The notes below the pieces were generated by a model that was not told the origin of the DNA, did no database searches, and saw only the letters and a program-made list of their open reading frames with translations. The position numbers were made by a program, and so were the translations under genes. A stretch of DNA of 64,000 nucleotides from Nocardioides panacis (GTDB lineage: Bacteria; Actinomycetota; Actinomycetes; Propionibacteriales; Nocardioidaceae), in the NCBI RefSeq assembly GCF_019039255.1, contig NZ_CP077062.1, forward strand, positions 4,588,001-4,652,000. Direction: 5' to 3'. Of the stretch, positions 52,043-61,656 are shown in pieces. Positions within the stretch are counted from its first letter, which is position 1. Each line of letters begins with the position of its first letter.

Positions 52043-53287
52043 CTAGGCGGGCGTGCGGGCGATCGCGAAGCGGCCGGTCCCGGACAGCCGGGCCAGGCCG
52101 TCGTTGTCCTCGACGAACACCGACTCGCCGGGGGTGAGGGTCTCCTCGGCCTTCCCGGCCGCGACCCGGACCTCGCCCTCCAGGCACAGCACGATCATCG
52201 GGCGGACGTCCTCGGCGGCCGGCTCCTGGCCGTCGATCGATCCCACCACCAGCTCGAACTCCGAGACCGGCGGGGAGAGCACCGTGCCCTCGGCGTCCCG
52301 CAGCGGGCTGCCCACCCACAGGGGCGGCGGGATCGGCGTGAAGTTGGTGATCTCGAGGAGCTCGGGGATGTCCACGTGCTTGGGCGTCAGGCCGGCCCGC
52401 AGCACGTTGTCCGAGGCCGCCATGATCTCCACCCCGAAGCCGGACGTGTAGGCGTGGATCACGCCCGCGTCGATGAACATCGCCTCGCCGGCGGCCAGCA
52501 CCACGTGGTTGAGCAGCAGCGTCACGAGCACGCCGGCGTCGTCGGGGTAGCGGTCCACCAGCGGCGGCGTCTGGGCGAACACCCGGAGGCTCTCGCGCTC
52601 CAGGCTGCTCGGCTCCACGGCCACCGGCCGCATCCGGGGCTGCGGACGGTGCCAGCGGGCCTCGGCGTCGGCGGCCGCCGTACGCAGCTCCTGGAGCCGC
52701 CCCTGCAGCTTGGTCCCGGACGTCGCCAGCAGGGCGGTGACCACGCGCCGCAGCGTCTGGAAGGGCGTGGGCGTGTTCTCGAGCTGGTCGGCGATCTCGT
52801 CGAGCCAGGGCAGGCCGAGCTCCCGCAGGATCGCGACGGTCTTCGCGATCTCCCGGAAGCCGGCCATCCCCTCGAACCGGGTCAGCGCGAAGATCAGCTC
52901 CGGCTTGTGCGAGGCGTCCTGGTAGGACCGCTCGGGCGCGTCCATCGCGATGCCGGCGGCGTTCTGCTCGGCGTAGCGGATCCGGGCCCGCTCGCTGGTG
53001 GGGTGCACCTGCAGCGAGAGCGGCTCGGCGGCGGCCAGCAGCTTCATCAGGAACGGCAGCCGGGGGCCGAACGTGTCGACCGTGCGCAGCCCCAGGCTGG
53101 ACACCGGTGAGTCCTGGATGACGGCGTCGAGCCCACGCCCGTCCTCGACGCGCGAGGGGTCGGCCGGGTGTGCGCCGAACCACATCTCCGCCATCGGCTC
53201 GTCGCCGACCGGCAGGTCGCACAGCCGGGGGATGTGGGTCCGTGAGCCCCAGGCGTAGGCACGCACCGGGTTGGTCAGGCGGTGCAT
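52043..53287 (-). CDS. manA: Mannose-6-phosphate isomerase, class I
   Basis: Zinc enzyme of 414 residues interconverting fructose-6-P and mannose-6-P, the entry to GDP-mannose for gmd-fcl. Zinc-ligand motifs are seen: SLQVHPT near residue 95, SHKPELIFAL near 130 and HAYTSGFGVEIMAASDNVLRAGLTPKH near 265. ATG start with GGGGGA six bases upstream. It is on the same strand as cysN, 35 bases downstream of it. Confidence 0.93.
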   Translation of the reverse strand: MHRLTNPVRAYAWGSRTHIPRLCDLPVGDEPMAEMWFGAHPADPSRVEDGRGLDAVIQDSPVSSLGLRTVDTFGPRLPFLMKLLAAAEPLSLQVHPTSERARIRYAEQNAAGIAMDAPERSYQDASHKPELIFALTRFEGMAGFREIAKTVAILRELGLPWLDEIADQLENTPTPFQTLRRVVTALLATSGTKLQGRLQELRTAAADAEARWHRPQPRMRPVAVEPSSLERESLRVFAQTPPLVDRYPDDAGVLVTLLLNHVVLAAGEAMFIDAGVIHAYTSGFGVEIMAASDNVLRAGLTPKHVDIPELLEITNFTPIPPPLWVGSPLRDAEGTVLSPPVSEFELVVGSIDGQEPAAEDVRPMIVLCLEGEVRVAAGKAEETLTPGESVFVEDNDGLARLSGTGRFAIARTPA

Positions 53288-53322
53288 GGTCGTCCCCCGC
53301 GGCTCGTCAGGCGTCCCGGCGA

Positions 53323-54573
53323 TCAGGAGCCGGAGTTGATCATCCCGGCGCCGACGGTGACCCCGGTGGCCTCGTCGATCAGGATGAAGGAGCCCGTGGT
53401 GCGGTTCTTGGAGTAGGGGTCGCACAGCAGCGGGACCGTCGTGCGCAGCTGCACGCGACCGATCTCGTTGAGGCCGAGCTCCTTGGTCTCCTTGTCCCGG
53501 TGCAGGGTGTTCACGTCGAGGCGGTACTGGATGTCCTTGACCAGCGCACGACCCGACCGGGTGGTGTGCTTGATCGCGAGCTTCTGGCGCGGACGCAGCG
53601 GCTCGTTGGTCATCCAGCAGATCATCGCGTCGATGTCCTGGCTGGGCTTCGGGGCGTTCTGCGGGCGGCAGATCATGTCGCCGCGCGAGACGTCGACGTC
53701 GTCCTCGAGGCGGACGGTCACCGACATCGGCGGGAACGCCTCCTCGATCTCCTGGTCGAACAGGTCGATGCCGGCGATCTTGCTGGTCATGCCGGACGGC
53801 AGCACCAGCACGTCGTCACCCGGCTTGAGCACCCCGCCCGCCACACGGCCGGCGTACCCGCGGTAGTCGTGGTAGGCGTCCGACTTGGGCCGGACGACGT
53901 ACTGCACGGGGAACCGGGTGTCGACGAGGTCGCGGTCGGAGGCGACGTGCACGTTCTCGAGGTGGTGCATCAGCGACTGGCCGGAGTACCAGTCCATGTG
54001 CTCGCTGCGGGTCACCACGTTGTCGCCCTTGAGGGCCGAGATCGGGATGATCTCGAGGTCCGGGATGTTGAGCTTGGCCGCGAACGACGTGAACTCGGCG
54101 TGGATCCGGTCGAAGACCGCCTCGTCGTAGTCGACGAGGTCCATCTTGTTGACCGCGAGCACGAGGTGCGGGACCCGGAGCAGCGACAGCAGCACGGCGT
54201 GCCGGCGGGACTGCTCGGTCAGGCCCTGGCGGGCGTCGACGAGCACCAGGCCGAGGTCGGCTGTCGAGGCGCCGGTGACCATGTTCCGGGTGTACTGCAC
54301 GTGCCCGGGGGTGTCGGCGATGATGAACTTGCGCTTGGGCGTGGCGAAGTAGCGGTAGGCCACGTCGATGGTGATGCCCTGCTCGCGCTCGGAGCGCAGG
54401 CCGTCGGTCAGCAGCGACAGGTCGGTGTAGTCGTCACCACGGGACTTCGAGGTGGCCTCGACGGCCGCGAGCTGGTCCTCGAAGATGCCCTTGGCGTCGA
54501 GCAGCAGACGCCCGATGAGGGTGGACTTGCCGTCGTCGACGGAGCCGGCGGTGGCGAAACGAAGCAGGTCCAT
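53323..54573 (-). CDS. cysN: Sulfate adenylyltransferase subunit 1 (GTPase)
   Basis: Large GTP-driven subunit of ATP sulfurylase, 416 residues. G-motifs: GSVDDGKSTLIGRLL (P-loop), DTPGHVQYTRNM, and NKMDLVDYDE. It has EF-Tu-like beta domains and no C-terminal APS-kinase domain; a separate cysC lies at 63.3 kb. The ATG overlaps the cysD stop by one base (TGATG). With CysD it makes adenosine 5'-phosphosulfate (APS). Confidence 0.95.
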   Translation of the reverse strand: MDLLRFATAGSVDDGKSTLIGRLLLDAKGIFEDQLAAVEATSKSRGDDYTDLSLLTDGLRSEREQGITIDVAYRYFATPKRKFIIADTPGHVQYTRNMVTGASTADLGLVLVDARQGLTEQSRRHAVLLSLLRVPHLVLAVNKMDLVDYDEAVFDRIHAEFTSFAAKLNIPDLEIIPISALKGDNVVTRSEHMDWYSGQSLMHHLENVHVASDRDLVDTRFPVQYVVRPKSDAYHDYRGYAGRVAGGVLKPGDDVLVLPSGMTSKIAGIDLFDQEIEEAFPPMSVTVRLEDDVDVSRGDMICRPQNAPKPSQDIDAMICWMTNEPLRPRQKLAIKHTTRSGRALVKDIQYRLDVNTLHRDKETKELGLNEIGRVQLRTTVPLLCDPYSKNRTTGSFILIDEATGVTVGAGMINSGS

Positions 54574-55487
54574 CAGAAGTAGCCCTCTTTCTTGCGGTCT
54601 TCCATGGCCGAGTCGGAGAACCGGTCGTCGCCCCGGGTGGCGCCGCGCTCGGTGACCCGGGCGAGGGCGATCTCCTCGATGATCTCGGCGGTGGTGGCGG
54701 CGCCGCTCTCGACGCAGCCGGTCTGGGTCATGTCACCCACGGTCCGGAAGCGCACCGTCAGCTCCTCGACGGTCTCGCCGCCCTTGGGCTGCACGTGCTC
54801 GGACTCCGAGAGCAGCATGCCGTCGCGGCGGATCACCCGGCGCTGGTGCGAGAAGTAGATCGCGGGGATCTCGATCTCCTCGCGGTGGATGTAGTCCCAG
54901 ATGTCGAGCTCGGTCCAGTTGGACAGCGGGAAGATCCGCATGTGCTCGCCGCCGTGGATCCGGCCGTTGTAGAGCGACCAGAGCTCGGGCCGCTGGAGCT
55001 TGGGGTCCCACTGGCCGAACTCGTCGCGGTGGGAGTAGACGCGCTCCTTGGCGCGGGCCTTCTCCTCGTCGCGGCGCCCGCCACCGAAGGCGGCGGTGAA
55101 GCCCTCCTCCTCGATGACGTTGAGCAGCGTGCCGATCTGGAGACGGTTGCGCGAGGTCTTGCCGTCGTCGACGACGATGCCGTTGGCGATCGCCTCGTCG
55201 ACCGAGGCGATGACCATCCGGACGCCCAGGCGGTTCACCCAGTTGTCGCGGGTCGACAGGACCTCGGGGAAGTCGACTCCGGTGTCCACCTGCAGCACCG
55301 GGAACGGGATCTTGGCTGGGTGGAACGCCTTCTCCGCCAGTCGCAGCATGACGATGGAGTCCTTGCCGCCCGAGAACATCAGGACGGGCTTCTCGAACTC
55401 GGCCGCGACCTCGCGGAAGATGTGGATCGACTCCGCCTCCAGCTCGTCGAGCTGGCTCAGGCGGTAGTCCGCATGGGTGGATGACAT
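54573..55487 (-). CDS. cysD: Sulfate adenylyltransferase subunit 2
   Basis: Catalytic subunit of 304 residues with the PP-loop FSGGKDSIVMLRLAEKAF and the conserved AFGGGRRDEEKARAKERVYS and PLSNWTELDIWDYI motifs. It forms APS from ATP and sulfate. First gene of cysDN. The 132 bases to the divergent ugd gene hold both promoters; the ribosome site of cysD is weak. Confidence 0.95.
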   Translation of the reverse strand: MSSTHADYRLSQLDELEAESIHIFREVAAEFEKPVLMFSGGKDSIVMLRLAEKAFHPAKIPFPVLQVDTGVDFPEVLSTRDNWVNRLGVRMVIASVDEAIANGIVVDDGKTSRNRLQIGTLLNVIEEEGFTAAFGGGRRDEEKARAKERVYSHRDEFGQWDPKLQRPELWSLYNGRIHGGEHMRIFPLSNWTELDIWDYIHREEIEIPAIYFSHQRRVIRRDGMLLSESEHVQPKGGETVEELTVRFRTVGDMTQTGCVESGAATTAEIIEEIALARVTERGATRGDDRFSDSAMEDRKKEGYF

Positions 55488-55606
55488 CGTCTGGAGGGAC
55501 CTCTCGTCGGGGAGCAGCCGTCACTCTACCGAGTGGGAGGGGCGTGGCCACGTCGGCGCCACCTGGTGAGGTGACGGTTCTCTCGGCGGGGGGTCCCACC
55601 AGCATC

Positions 55607-55612
55607 TAGACT
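55607..55612 (+). promoter_or_regulatory. Leaderless promoter -10 of ugd
   Basis: TAGACT ends seven bases before the ATG at 55620, with no ribosome site between, suggesting a leaderless mRNA. Confidence 0.45.
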
Positions 55613-55619
55613 TCCCCGA

Positions 55620-56933
55620 ATGCGCATCTCTGTCTTCGGCTGTGGCTACCTCGGCGCCGTCCACGCCGCCTGCATGGTCAAGCTCGGCCACGAGGTCGTC
55701 GGCATCGACGTCATCGAGGCCCAGGTCACCGCCCTCGCGGAGGGCCGGGCGCCGTTCCACGAGCCCGGCCTGCCCGAGCTGCTCGAGGAGGCGCTCGCGA
55801 CCGGTCGGCTGCGGTTCTCCACCGACGCGGCCGAGGCGGCCGGTGCCGAGGTGCACTTCGTGTGCGTCGGCACCCCCCAGAAGCGCGGCGAGAACGCCGC
55901 CGACCTGCGCTACGTCCAGGCCGCCGTCGACGACCTGATCCCGCACCTGAGCCCCGGTGACGTGGTCGTGGGCAAGTCCACGGTCCCGGTCGGCACCGCC
56001 GAGAACATCGCCGCCCGGCTGTGGAAGGACGCCCCCGAGGTCACCCTGCTGTGGAACCCCGAGTTCCTGCGCGAGGGCCACGCGGTCGACGACACCCTGC
56101 GCCCCGACCGCTTCGTGTACGGCGTCCAGGCCGGCGAGGCGGACGCACGTGCCGTCGCCCGGCTCGACGAGGTGTACGCCGTGGCGCTGGCCGACGGCAC
56201 GCCCAAGCTGGTGACCGACCTGGCCACCGCGCAGCTCGTCAAGGTCGCCGCCAACTCGTTCCTGGCCACCAAGATCTCCTTCATCAACGCGATGGCCGAG
56301 CTGTGCGAGGCCACCGGCGCCGACGTCACCCAGCTCGCCGACGCGATCGGGCTCGACGACCGGATCGGCCGGCGGTTCCTCGACGCCGGTCTCGGCTTCG
56401 GCGGCGGCTGCCTGCCCAAGGACATCCGGGCGTTCATGGCCCGCGCCGGTGAGCTCGGCGCCGACCAGGCCCTGTCCTTCCTGCGCGAGGTGGACGCGAT
56501 CAACATGCGCCGCCGGGTGCGGATGGTCGACCTGGCCCGCGAGGAGCTCGGCGGCTCGATCGTGCAGCGCAGGATCGCCGTCCTGGGGGCGGCCTTCAAG
56601 CCGCACAGCGACGACGTACGCGACTCGCCCGCCCTGAGCGTGGCCGCCCAGATGCAGCTGCAGGGCGCCTCCGTCACCGTCACCGACCCGTGGGCCGTGC
56701 CGAACGCACGCAAGAAGTGGCCCGACCTGACCTTCGTCGACAACGTCGAGGACGCGCTGCGCGGCGCCGAGCTGGTCCTCGTGGGCACCGAGTGGCCGGA
56801 GTACGTCGCCCTCGACCCGGAGAAGGTCAGCCGGCTCGTCAAGGACCGCCGGATCATCGACGGACGCAACTGCCTGGACCCGACCGCCTGGCGCGACGCG
56901 GGCTGGACCTACCGTGCCCTCGGACGCCCGTAG
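55620..56933 (+). CDS. ugd: UDP-glucose 6-dehydrogenase
   Basis: Oxidises UDP-glucose to UDP-glucuronate; 437 residues. The NAD motif is VFGCGYLGAVHAA, the central region has VGKSTVPVGTAE and NPEFLREGHAVDD, and the catalytic Cys is in GLGFGGGCLPKDIRAF near residue 263. UDP-glucuronate feeds surface polysaccharides. It ends close to the convergent hypothetical membrane-protein gene. Confidence 0.94.
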   Translation: MRISVFGCGYLGAVHAACMVKLGHEVVGIDVIEAQVTALAEGRAPFHEPGLPELLEEALATGRLRFSTDAAEAAGAEVHFVCVGTPQKRGENAADLRYVQAAVDDLIPHLSPGDVVVGKSTVPVGTAENIAARLWKDAPEVTLLWNPEFLREGHAVDDTLRPDRFVYGVQAGEADARAVARLDEVYAVALADGTPKLVTDLATAQLVKVAANSFLATKISFINAMAELCEATGADVTQLADAIGLDDRIGRRFLDAGLGFGGGCLPKDIRAFMARAGELGADQALSFLREVDAINMRRRVRMVDLAREELGGSIVQRRIAVLGAAFKPHSDDVRDSPALSVAAQMQLQGASVTVTDPWAVPNARKKWPDLTFVDNVEDALRGAELVLVGTEWPEYVALDPEKVSRLVKDRRIIDGRNCLDPTAWRDAGWTYRALGRP

Positions 56934-56945
56934 CCGCGGTCGTCG

Positions 56946-57695
56946 CTAGCGGCGCGACCGTCCGCCGAACAGGCCGATCACGATCAGCGCCGCACCCACG
57001 ACGGCGACCGGGAGCAGGGTGCTGACGACCCCGGACCACTCGGACCGGAGCACCTCGGCACCGGCGACGACGAGCGGGTCGTTGCTCGCCGAGCGGACCA
57101 CCGACGGGAGCAGCCGGAACAGCAGCGCCGACGCGCCGCAGGCGAGCAGCACCGTGATCCCGACCGAGCGGACCGTGCGCAGCCGCGGCGAGACGACGAG
57201 CGCGACCAGCAGGAGGGCACCGGCGACCAGGCCGCCGACCGTCCAGATCCGGTGGCTCAGGTCGCGCGCCTCGGTGAGCCGGTCGAGGTACCGCGACGGC
57301 ACGGACACCTCGGCGCTCCCGGTGGCCCCGGCGACCCGGCCGGCGATCGCGGACTGGCCGTTGGCCCGGAGCTCGCGGACGACCTGGGACCGCAGCCCGG
57401 ACAGCGAGACGCTTCCGTCGGCACCCACCTGCACGCTCTCCAGGGCCTTGCGGGTCGCGGGTGAGTCCGCCGCAGCGTCGACCCGGGAGCGTACGGCGGC
57501 CGGCAGCCGGTCGTAGCCCGGCACGGCGCGGGTCAGCAGCTCCTGGCGCAGGTCGTCCTGGCCCAGGGCCCGGCCGAGCAGCTCGCCGGCCCGGCTCTGG
57601 TCGAGGAGCAGTTGGTCGGCGACGTAGCTCGTGAGCGCGGCGGTGCCGGCGAGGAACGCGAGCAGGAGGGCGAGGCCCGAGACGAAGCGGCGCAC
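56946..57695 (-). CDS. Hypothetical integral membrane protein
   Basis: Protein of 249 residues: an N-terminal helix (VSGLALLLAFLAGTAALTSYV), an extracytoplasmic region of about 130 residues rich in Asp, Arg and Ala, then three helices near the C-terminus (IWTVGGLVAGALLLVALVV, SVGITVLLACGASALLF, LLPVAVVGAALIVIGLF). No family recognised, though the topology is common among actinobacterial membrane proteins. It follows rmlB by six bases, so it is probably co-transcribed. Confidence 0.7.
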   Translation of the reverse strand: MRRFVSGLALLLAFLAGTAALTSYVADQLLLDQSRAGELLGRALGQDDLRQELLTRAVPGYDRLPAAVRSRVDAAADSPATRKALESVQVGADGSVSLSGLRSQVVRELRANGQSAIAGRVAGATGSAEVSVPSRYLDRLTEARDLSHRIWTVGGLVAGALLLVALVVSPRLRTVRSVGITVLLACGASALLFRLLPSVVRSASNDPLVVAGAEVLRSEWSGVVSTLLPVAVVGAALIVIGLFGGRSRR

Positions 57696-57701
57696 GGCGT
57701 C

Positions 57702-58691
57702 CTAGCGGGTGAGCGCCGCGCGACGCTTGAGCGGCTCCCACCAGTCGCGACGGGTGCGGTACCACTCGACGGTGTCCGCGAGGCCCTGCTCGAACGAGAC
57801 CTGCGGTTGGTAGCCGAGCTCGTCGCTGATCTTGGAGATGTCGACCGAGTAGCGACGGTCGTGGCCGAGCCGGTCCGTCACCCGCTCGACGAGGTCCCAG
57901 CCGGTGCCGGTCGCCTCGAGGAGCAGGCCGGTGAGGTCCTTGTTGGTGAGCTCGGTGCCGCCGCCGATGTTGTAGACCTCGCCGGGGCGCCCGCCGGTGA
58001 GCACCAGCCAGATGCCGCGGCAGTGGTCGTCGACGTGCAGCCAGTCCCGGACGTTCGCCCCGTCGCCGTACAGCGGGACCGACGCGCCGTCGATCAGGTT
58101 GGTCACGAAGAGCGGGATGACCTTCTCGGGGAACTGGAACGGGCCGTAGTTGTTCGAGCAGCGCGTCACGCACACCGGGAGGCCGTGGGTGCGGAAGTAG
58201 GCGCGGGCCAGCAGGTCCGAGGAGGCCTTGGACGCGGAGTACGGCGAGTTCGGCTCGAGCGGCTGGTCCTCGGCCCAGGAGCCGGTGTCGATGGAGCCGT
58301 AGACCTCGTCGGTGGAGACGTGCACGAACTTGTCGACTCCGTGGTGCAGGGCCACGTCGAGCAGGGTCTGGGTGCCCACCACGTTGGTCATCACGAAGTC
58401 GGCGGCGCCGAGGATCGAGCGGTCGACGTGCGACTCGGCGGCGAAGTGCACGATCGCGTCCACGTCGGCCACGAGCTCCTGCGCCAGCGCCCGGTCGAGG
58501 ATGTCGCCCTCGACGAAGGTCAGCCGGGGGTCCTCGGAGACGGGTGCGAGGTTCGCCAGGTTGCCGGCGTAGGTCAGCTTGTCCAGCACGACGACGGAGT
58601 CCGGCTCGGACCCGCCCCAGGCACCGCGGAGGGCCTGTCGCACGAAATGCGAGCCGATGAAGCCCGCGCCGCCGGTCACGAGAAGTCTCAT
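57702..58691 (-). CDS. rmlB: dTDP-glucose 4,6-dehydratase
   Basis: Second step of dTDP-L-rhamnose synthesis, 329 residues. Motifs: [25 protein letters not shown] and [11 protein letters not shown] (YxxxK), and [14 protein letters not shown]. Start codons of rmlB and divergent rmlA are only 20 bases apart, so their promoters overlap. Followed by the hypothetical membrane-protein gene. Confidence 0.96.
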   Translation of the reverse strand: MRLLVTGGAGFIGSHFVRQALRGAWGGSEPDSVVVLDKLTYAGNLANLAPVSEDPRLTFVEGDILDRALAQELVADVDAIVHFAAESHVDRSILGAADFVMTNVVGTQTLLDVALHHGVDKFVHVSTDEVYGSIDTGSWAEDQPLEPNSPYSASKASSDLLARAYFRTHGLPVCVTRCSNNYGPFQFPEKVIPLFVTNLIDGASVPLYGDGANVRDWLHVDDHCRGIWLVLTGGRPGEVYNIGGGTELTNKDLTGLLLEATGTGWDLVERVTDRLGHDRRYSVDISKISDELGYQPQVSFEQGLADTVEWYRTRRDWWEPLKRRAALTR

Positions 58692-58711
58692 GGTCCGGCA
58701 GACTAACCGAC

Positions 58712-59578
58712 ATGCGCGGAATCATCCTGGCCGGTGGCACCGGCACACGGCTCCACCCGATCACCATGGGCATCAGCAAGCAGCTGGTCCCGGTCTACGA
58801 CAAGCCGATGATCTACTACCCGCTGACCACGCTGATGCTGGCTGGCATCCGCGACATCCTGCTGATCACGACCCCGTTCGACGCGCCGCAGTTCGAGCGG
58901 CTGCTCGGCGACGGGTCGCAGTACGGCATCAACCTCACCTACGCCCAGCAGCCCGCCCCGGACGGTCTCGCCCAGGCGTTCACGATCGGCGCGGACTTCA
59001 TCGGCAGCCAGACCAGCGCGCTGGTCCTCGGTGACAACCTGTTCTACGGGCCGGGCTTCGGCCGCAAGCTCGAGCGGTTCCAGGACGTCGACGGCGCCGC
59101 GGTGTTCGCCTACTACGTGTCCGACCCCTCGGCGTACGGCGTCGTGGAGTTCGACGAGAGCGGCCGCGCCCTGTCGCTGGAGGAGAAGCCGGCCCGGCCG
59201 CGCAGCAACTACGCGATCCCGGGGCTCTACTTCTACGACAACGACGTCATCGAGATCGCCCGCGACCTGAAGCCGTCGGCCCGGGGCGAGTACGAGATCA
59301 CGGACGTCAACCAGGCCTACCTCGACCAGGGGCGGCTCAACGTCGAGGTGCTCGAGCGCGGCTTCGCCTGGCTGGACACCGGCACCTTCGACTCGCTCAA
59401 CGACGCCAGCAACTTCATCCAGACCGTCGAGCACCGGCAGGGCCTCAAGATCGGCTGCCCGGAGGAGGTCGCCTGGCGGGAGGGGTTCCTCACCGACGAC
59501 GAGCTCCGCCAGCGCGGCGAGGCGCTCGCCAAGTCCGGGTACGGCGCCTACCTGCTGCAGCTGCTCGAGGCGCGCTGA
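58712..59578 (+). CDS. rmlA: Glucose-1-phosphate thymidylyltransferase
   Basis: First step of dTDP-L-rhamnose synthesis, making dTDP-glucose; 288 residues. The nucleotide-binding motif is [14 protein letters not shown], followed by [25 protein letters not shown] and [13 protein letters not shown]. Divergent from rmlB; ends 15 bases from the convergent galE stop. Confidence 0.96.
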   Translation: MRGIILAGGTGTRLHPITMGISKQLVPVYDKPMIYYPLTTLMLAGIRDILLITTPFDAPQFERLLGDGSQYGINLTYAQQPAPDGLAQAFTIGADFIGSQTSALVLGDNLFYGPGFGRKLERFQDVDGAAVFAYYVSDPSAYGVVEFDESGRALSLEEKPARPRSNYAIPGLYFYDNDVIEIARDLKPSARGEYEITDVNQAYLDQGRLNVEVLERGFAWLDTGTFDSLNDASNFIQTVEHRQGLKIGCPEEVAWREGFLTDDELRQRGEALAKSGYGAYLLQLLEAR

Positions 59579-59593
59579 CCGGCGGGTCGGGTC

Positions 59594-60598
59594 TCAGGCG
59601 TAGCCGAGGACCTCTTCGCGGCGCGCGTTCCACGCCAGCGCGGAGGTGATCCCGTCGGCCAGCGAGAGCGTCGAGCGCCAGCCGAGGACCTCGGCGGCCT
59701 TGTCCACGTTGGCGAACGCGCCAACGGCGTCCCCGGGGCGCGGCGGTGCGTCCACCGTCGGCACGGCGCGGCCGAAGACCTGCTCGAACGTGCTCAGCAG
59801 CTCGCGGACGGTGACGCCCTCGCCGGTGCCGATGTTGATCACGCTGCTCGTCGTACCCAGGCTGGCGAGGGCATCGTCGAACTGCTCGACGGCCGCGACG
59901 TGGGCCTGCGCCAGGTCCCACACGTGTACGTAGTCCCGTAGGCCGGTCCCGTCCCTCGTCGGGTGGTCCGTGCCGGTCACCGCGAAGGCCTCGCGCCGGC
60001 CGGTCGCGGCCAGGACCAGCTGGCCCAGGACGTGCGAGGGGGTGCGGGCGTAGACGCCGGACTCCAGGTCGGGGTCGGAGCCGATCGGGTTGAAGTAGCG
60101 AAGGATGAGCGCCCGCAGCTCGGTGGCCTCGGCCATGTCCTGGAGAATCTGTTCCATCATCCACTTGGTCCGCGCATACGGCGAACCCGGGTCGAGCGGG
60201 GCCTGCTCGTCCACCTCGAAGTCGTCGACCGTGCCATACAGCGACGCCGAGCTCGAGAAGACCACCCGCGGCTTGCCCAGTGCCACCAGCTCGTCGAACA
60301 GCTCCAGGGACTTGGCGACGTTGTCGCGGTAGTAGAGCACCGGCTGCGCCACCGACTCCGGCACGACGATCCGTGCGGCCATGTGGATCGTGCAGTCGAG
60401 GTCGGGGTGCTCGTCGACGACGCGGCGCAGCAGCGCGCGGTCGGCGACGTCGCCCTCGTAGAACGCGCGGTCCTTGACGAACGCCCGGGGCCCGGTGAGC
60501 AGGGAGTCGAGGATGACCGGGGTGTGGCCGGCCGCCTCGAGCGCCTTCGCTGTGGTGGATCCGATGTAGCCGGCGCCGCCGGTGACGAGAACCTTCAT
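59594..60598 (-). CDS. galE: UDP-glucose 4-epimerase
   Basis: Interconverts UDP-glucose and UDP-galactose; 334 residues. Motifs: LVTGGAGYIGSTTAKAL, FSSSASLYG and YARTKWMMEQIL (YxxxK), then RYFNPIGSDP and GTGLRDYVHVWDLA. Substrate specificity is inferred from the GalE-like motifs. ATG start at MKVLVTGGAG. The 163 bases to rmlD hold no gene I can support. Confidence 0.93.
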   Translation of the reverse strand: MKVLVTGGAGYIGSTTAKALEAAGHTPVILDSLLTGPRAFVKDRAFYEGDVADRALLRRVVDEHPDLDCTIHMAARIVVPESVAQPVLYYRDNVAKSLELFDELVALGKPRVVFSSSASLYGTVDDFEVDEQAPLDPGSPYARTKWMMEQILQDMAEATELRALILRYFNPIGSDPDLESGVYARTPSHVLGQLVLAATGRREAFAVTGTDHPTRDGTGLRDYVHVWDLAQAHVAAVEQFDDALASLGTTSSVINIGTGEGVTVRELLSTFEQVFGRAVPTVDAPPRPGDAVGAFANVDKAAEVLGWRSTLSLADGITSALAWNARREEVLGYA

Positions 60599-60761
60599 GC
60601 GGCAAGACCATAGTGGGCGCCGTCGCGCTCCGCACGACGCCATGCCCTTCGAGTTCGGGTCGGAGACCGAGGAGCTGCAGTTCACGGCGCCACCCGGAGC
60701 CACACACCGATGCGTCTCTCCCACAGTGACGGCCGCGCTGCAGCCGGCGAGGGTGGGAGTG

Positions 60762-61625
60762 TCAGGCCAGCACCGCGGTGGCCGCCTCGGCCCAGCGGGA
60801 CTCCCAGTCGCCGATCGGCTCGAGCCCGAGCCGGACCAGGGCGTCGTGCCCCAGCACCGAGTACGCCGGGCGGGGCGCGGGCCGCACGAACTTGTCGCTC
60901 GTGGTCGGCATGACCGTCGACGACTCGAGGCCGGCGGCCACGACCACGCGCTGTGCGAAGTCGAACCAGGTCCCCCGTCCCGACGAGGTGGCGTGGTAGG
61001 TCCCTGCGGGCGCGTCGGCCTCGACCAGCGCGAGCACCAGGCCGGCGACGTCGACGGTCCAGGTGGGCTGGCCGACCTGGTCGTCCACGACGCTCACCTC
61101 GCCGCGCTCCCGTGCGACCCGGGCGATCGTCTTGGGGAAGCAGCCTCCGTGGGCGCCGTACAACCAGGCGGTGCGGACGATCAGGTGCCCGTCCGGCAGC
61201 TCCGTGCGCACGGCCTCCTCGCCGCTCGCCTTGGTGCGGCCGTAGGCCGAGCGGGGCGTCGCCGGGGCGTCCTCCTCGTACGGCGAGGTGGCCGACCCGT
61301 CGAACACGTAGTCGGTGCTGATCTGCACCAGGCGGGCGCCGTGCTCGCGGGCGGCGCGGGCCAGCGCACCGGGCGCCGTGCCGTTGATCGCCCGCGCCTG
61401 GTCCTCGTGCTCCTCGGCGTCGTCCACCGCGGTCCAGGCGGCCGCGTTGACCACCACGTCGTGGCCGGCGACGGCGCGGTCGAGGGCGGCCTCGTCAGTG
61501 ACGTCCAGGGTGTCCCGTCCGGCCGCGGTCACCTCGTGCCCCTGGGAACGCAGCAGGTCCACGAGGTCTGTTCCGAGCATGCCGGCCGCACCGGTGACGA
61601 GCCACTTCCACGAGGTTCCTTCCAT
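60762..61625 (-). CDS. rmlD: dTDP-4-dehydrorhamnose reductase
   Basis: Last step of dTDP-L-rhamnose synthesis, 287 residues. Motifs: WLVTGAAGMLGTDLV, VNAAAWTAVDDAE, ISTDYVFDG and YGRTKASGEEAV (YxxxK), and WLYGAHGGCFPKTI. The ATG at MEGTSWKW is the only reasonable start. Its start lies 31 bases from the divergent rmlC start, so the pair share a regulatory region. Confidence 0.94.
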   Translation of the reverse strand: MEGTSWKWLVTGAAGMLGTDLVDLLRSQGHEVTAAGRDTLDVTDEAALDRAVAGHDVVVNAAAWTAVDDAEEHEDQARAINGTAPGALARAAREHGARLVQISTDYVFDGSATSPYEEDAPATPRSAYGRTKASGEEAVRTELPDGHLIVRTAWLYGAHGGCFPKTIARVARERGEVSVVDDQVGQPTWTVDVAGLVLALVEADAPAGTYHATSSGRGTWFDFAQRVVVAAGLESSTVMPTTSDKFVRPAPRPAYSVLGHDALVRLGLEPIGDWESRWAEAATAVLA

Positions 61626-61644
61626 CGACGGGGTGGACCGTCCG

Positions 61645-61650
61645 TACCCT
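61645..61650 (+). promoter_or_regulatory. Leaderless promoter -10 of rmlC
   Basis: TACCCT ends six bases before the GTG at 61657, so transcription may begin at the start codon. It lies 20 bases from the rmlD start on the opposite strand. Confidence 0.45.
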
Positions 61651-61656
61651 ACGCAG

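Noticed and set aside
60599-60761. Coding frame between galE and rmlD
   Set aside because: The reading frames through this gap lack a ribosome site and recognisable protein features and extend only as antisense to neighbouring genes.
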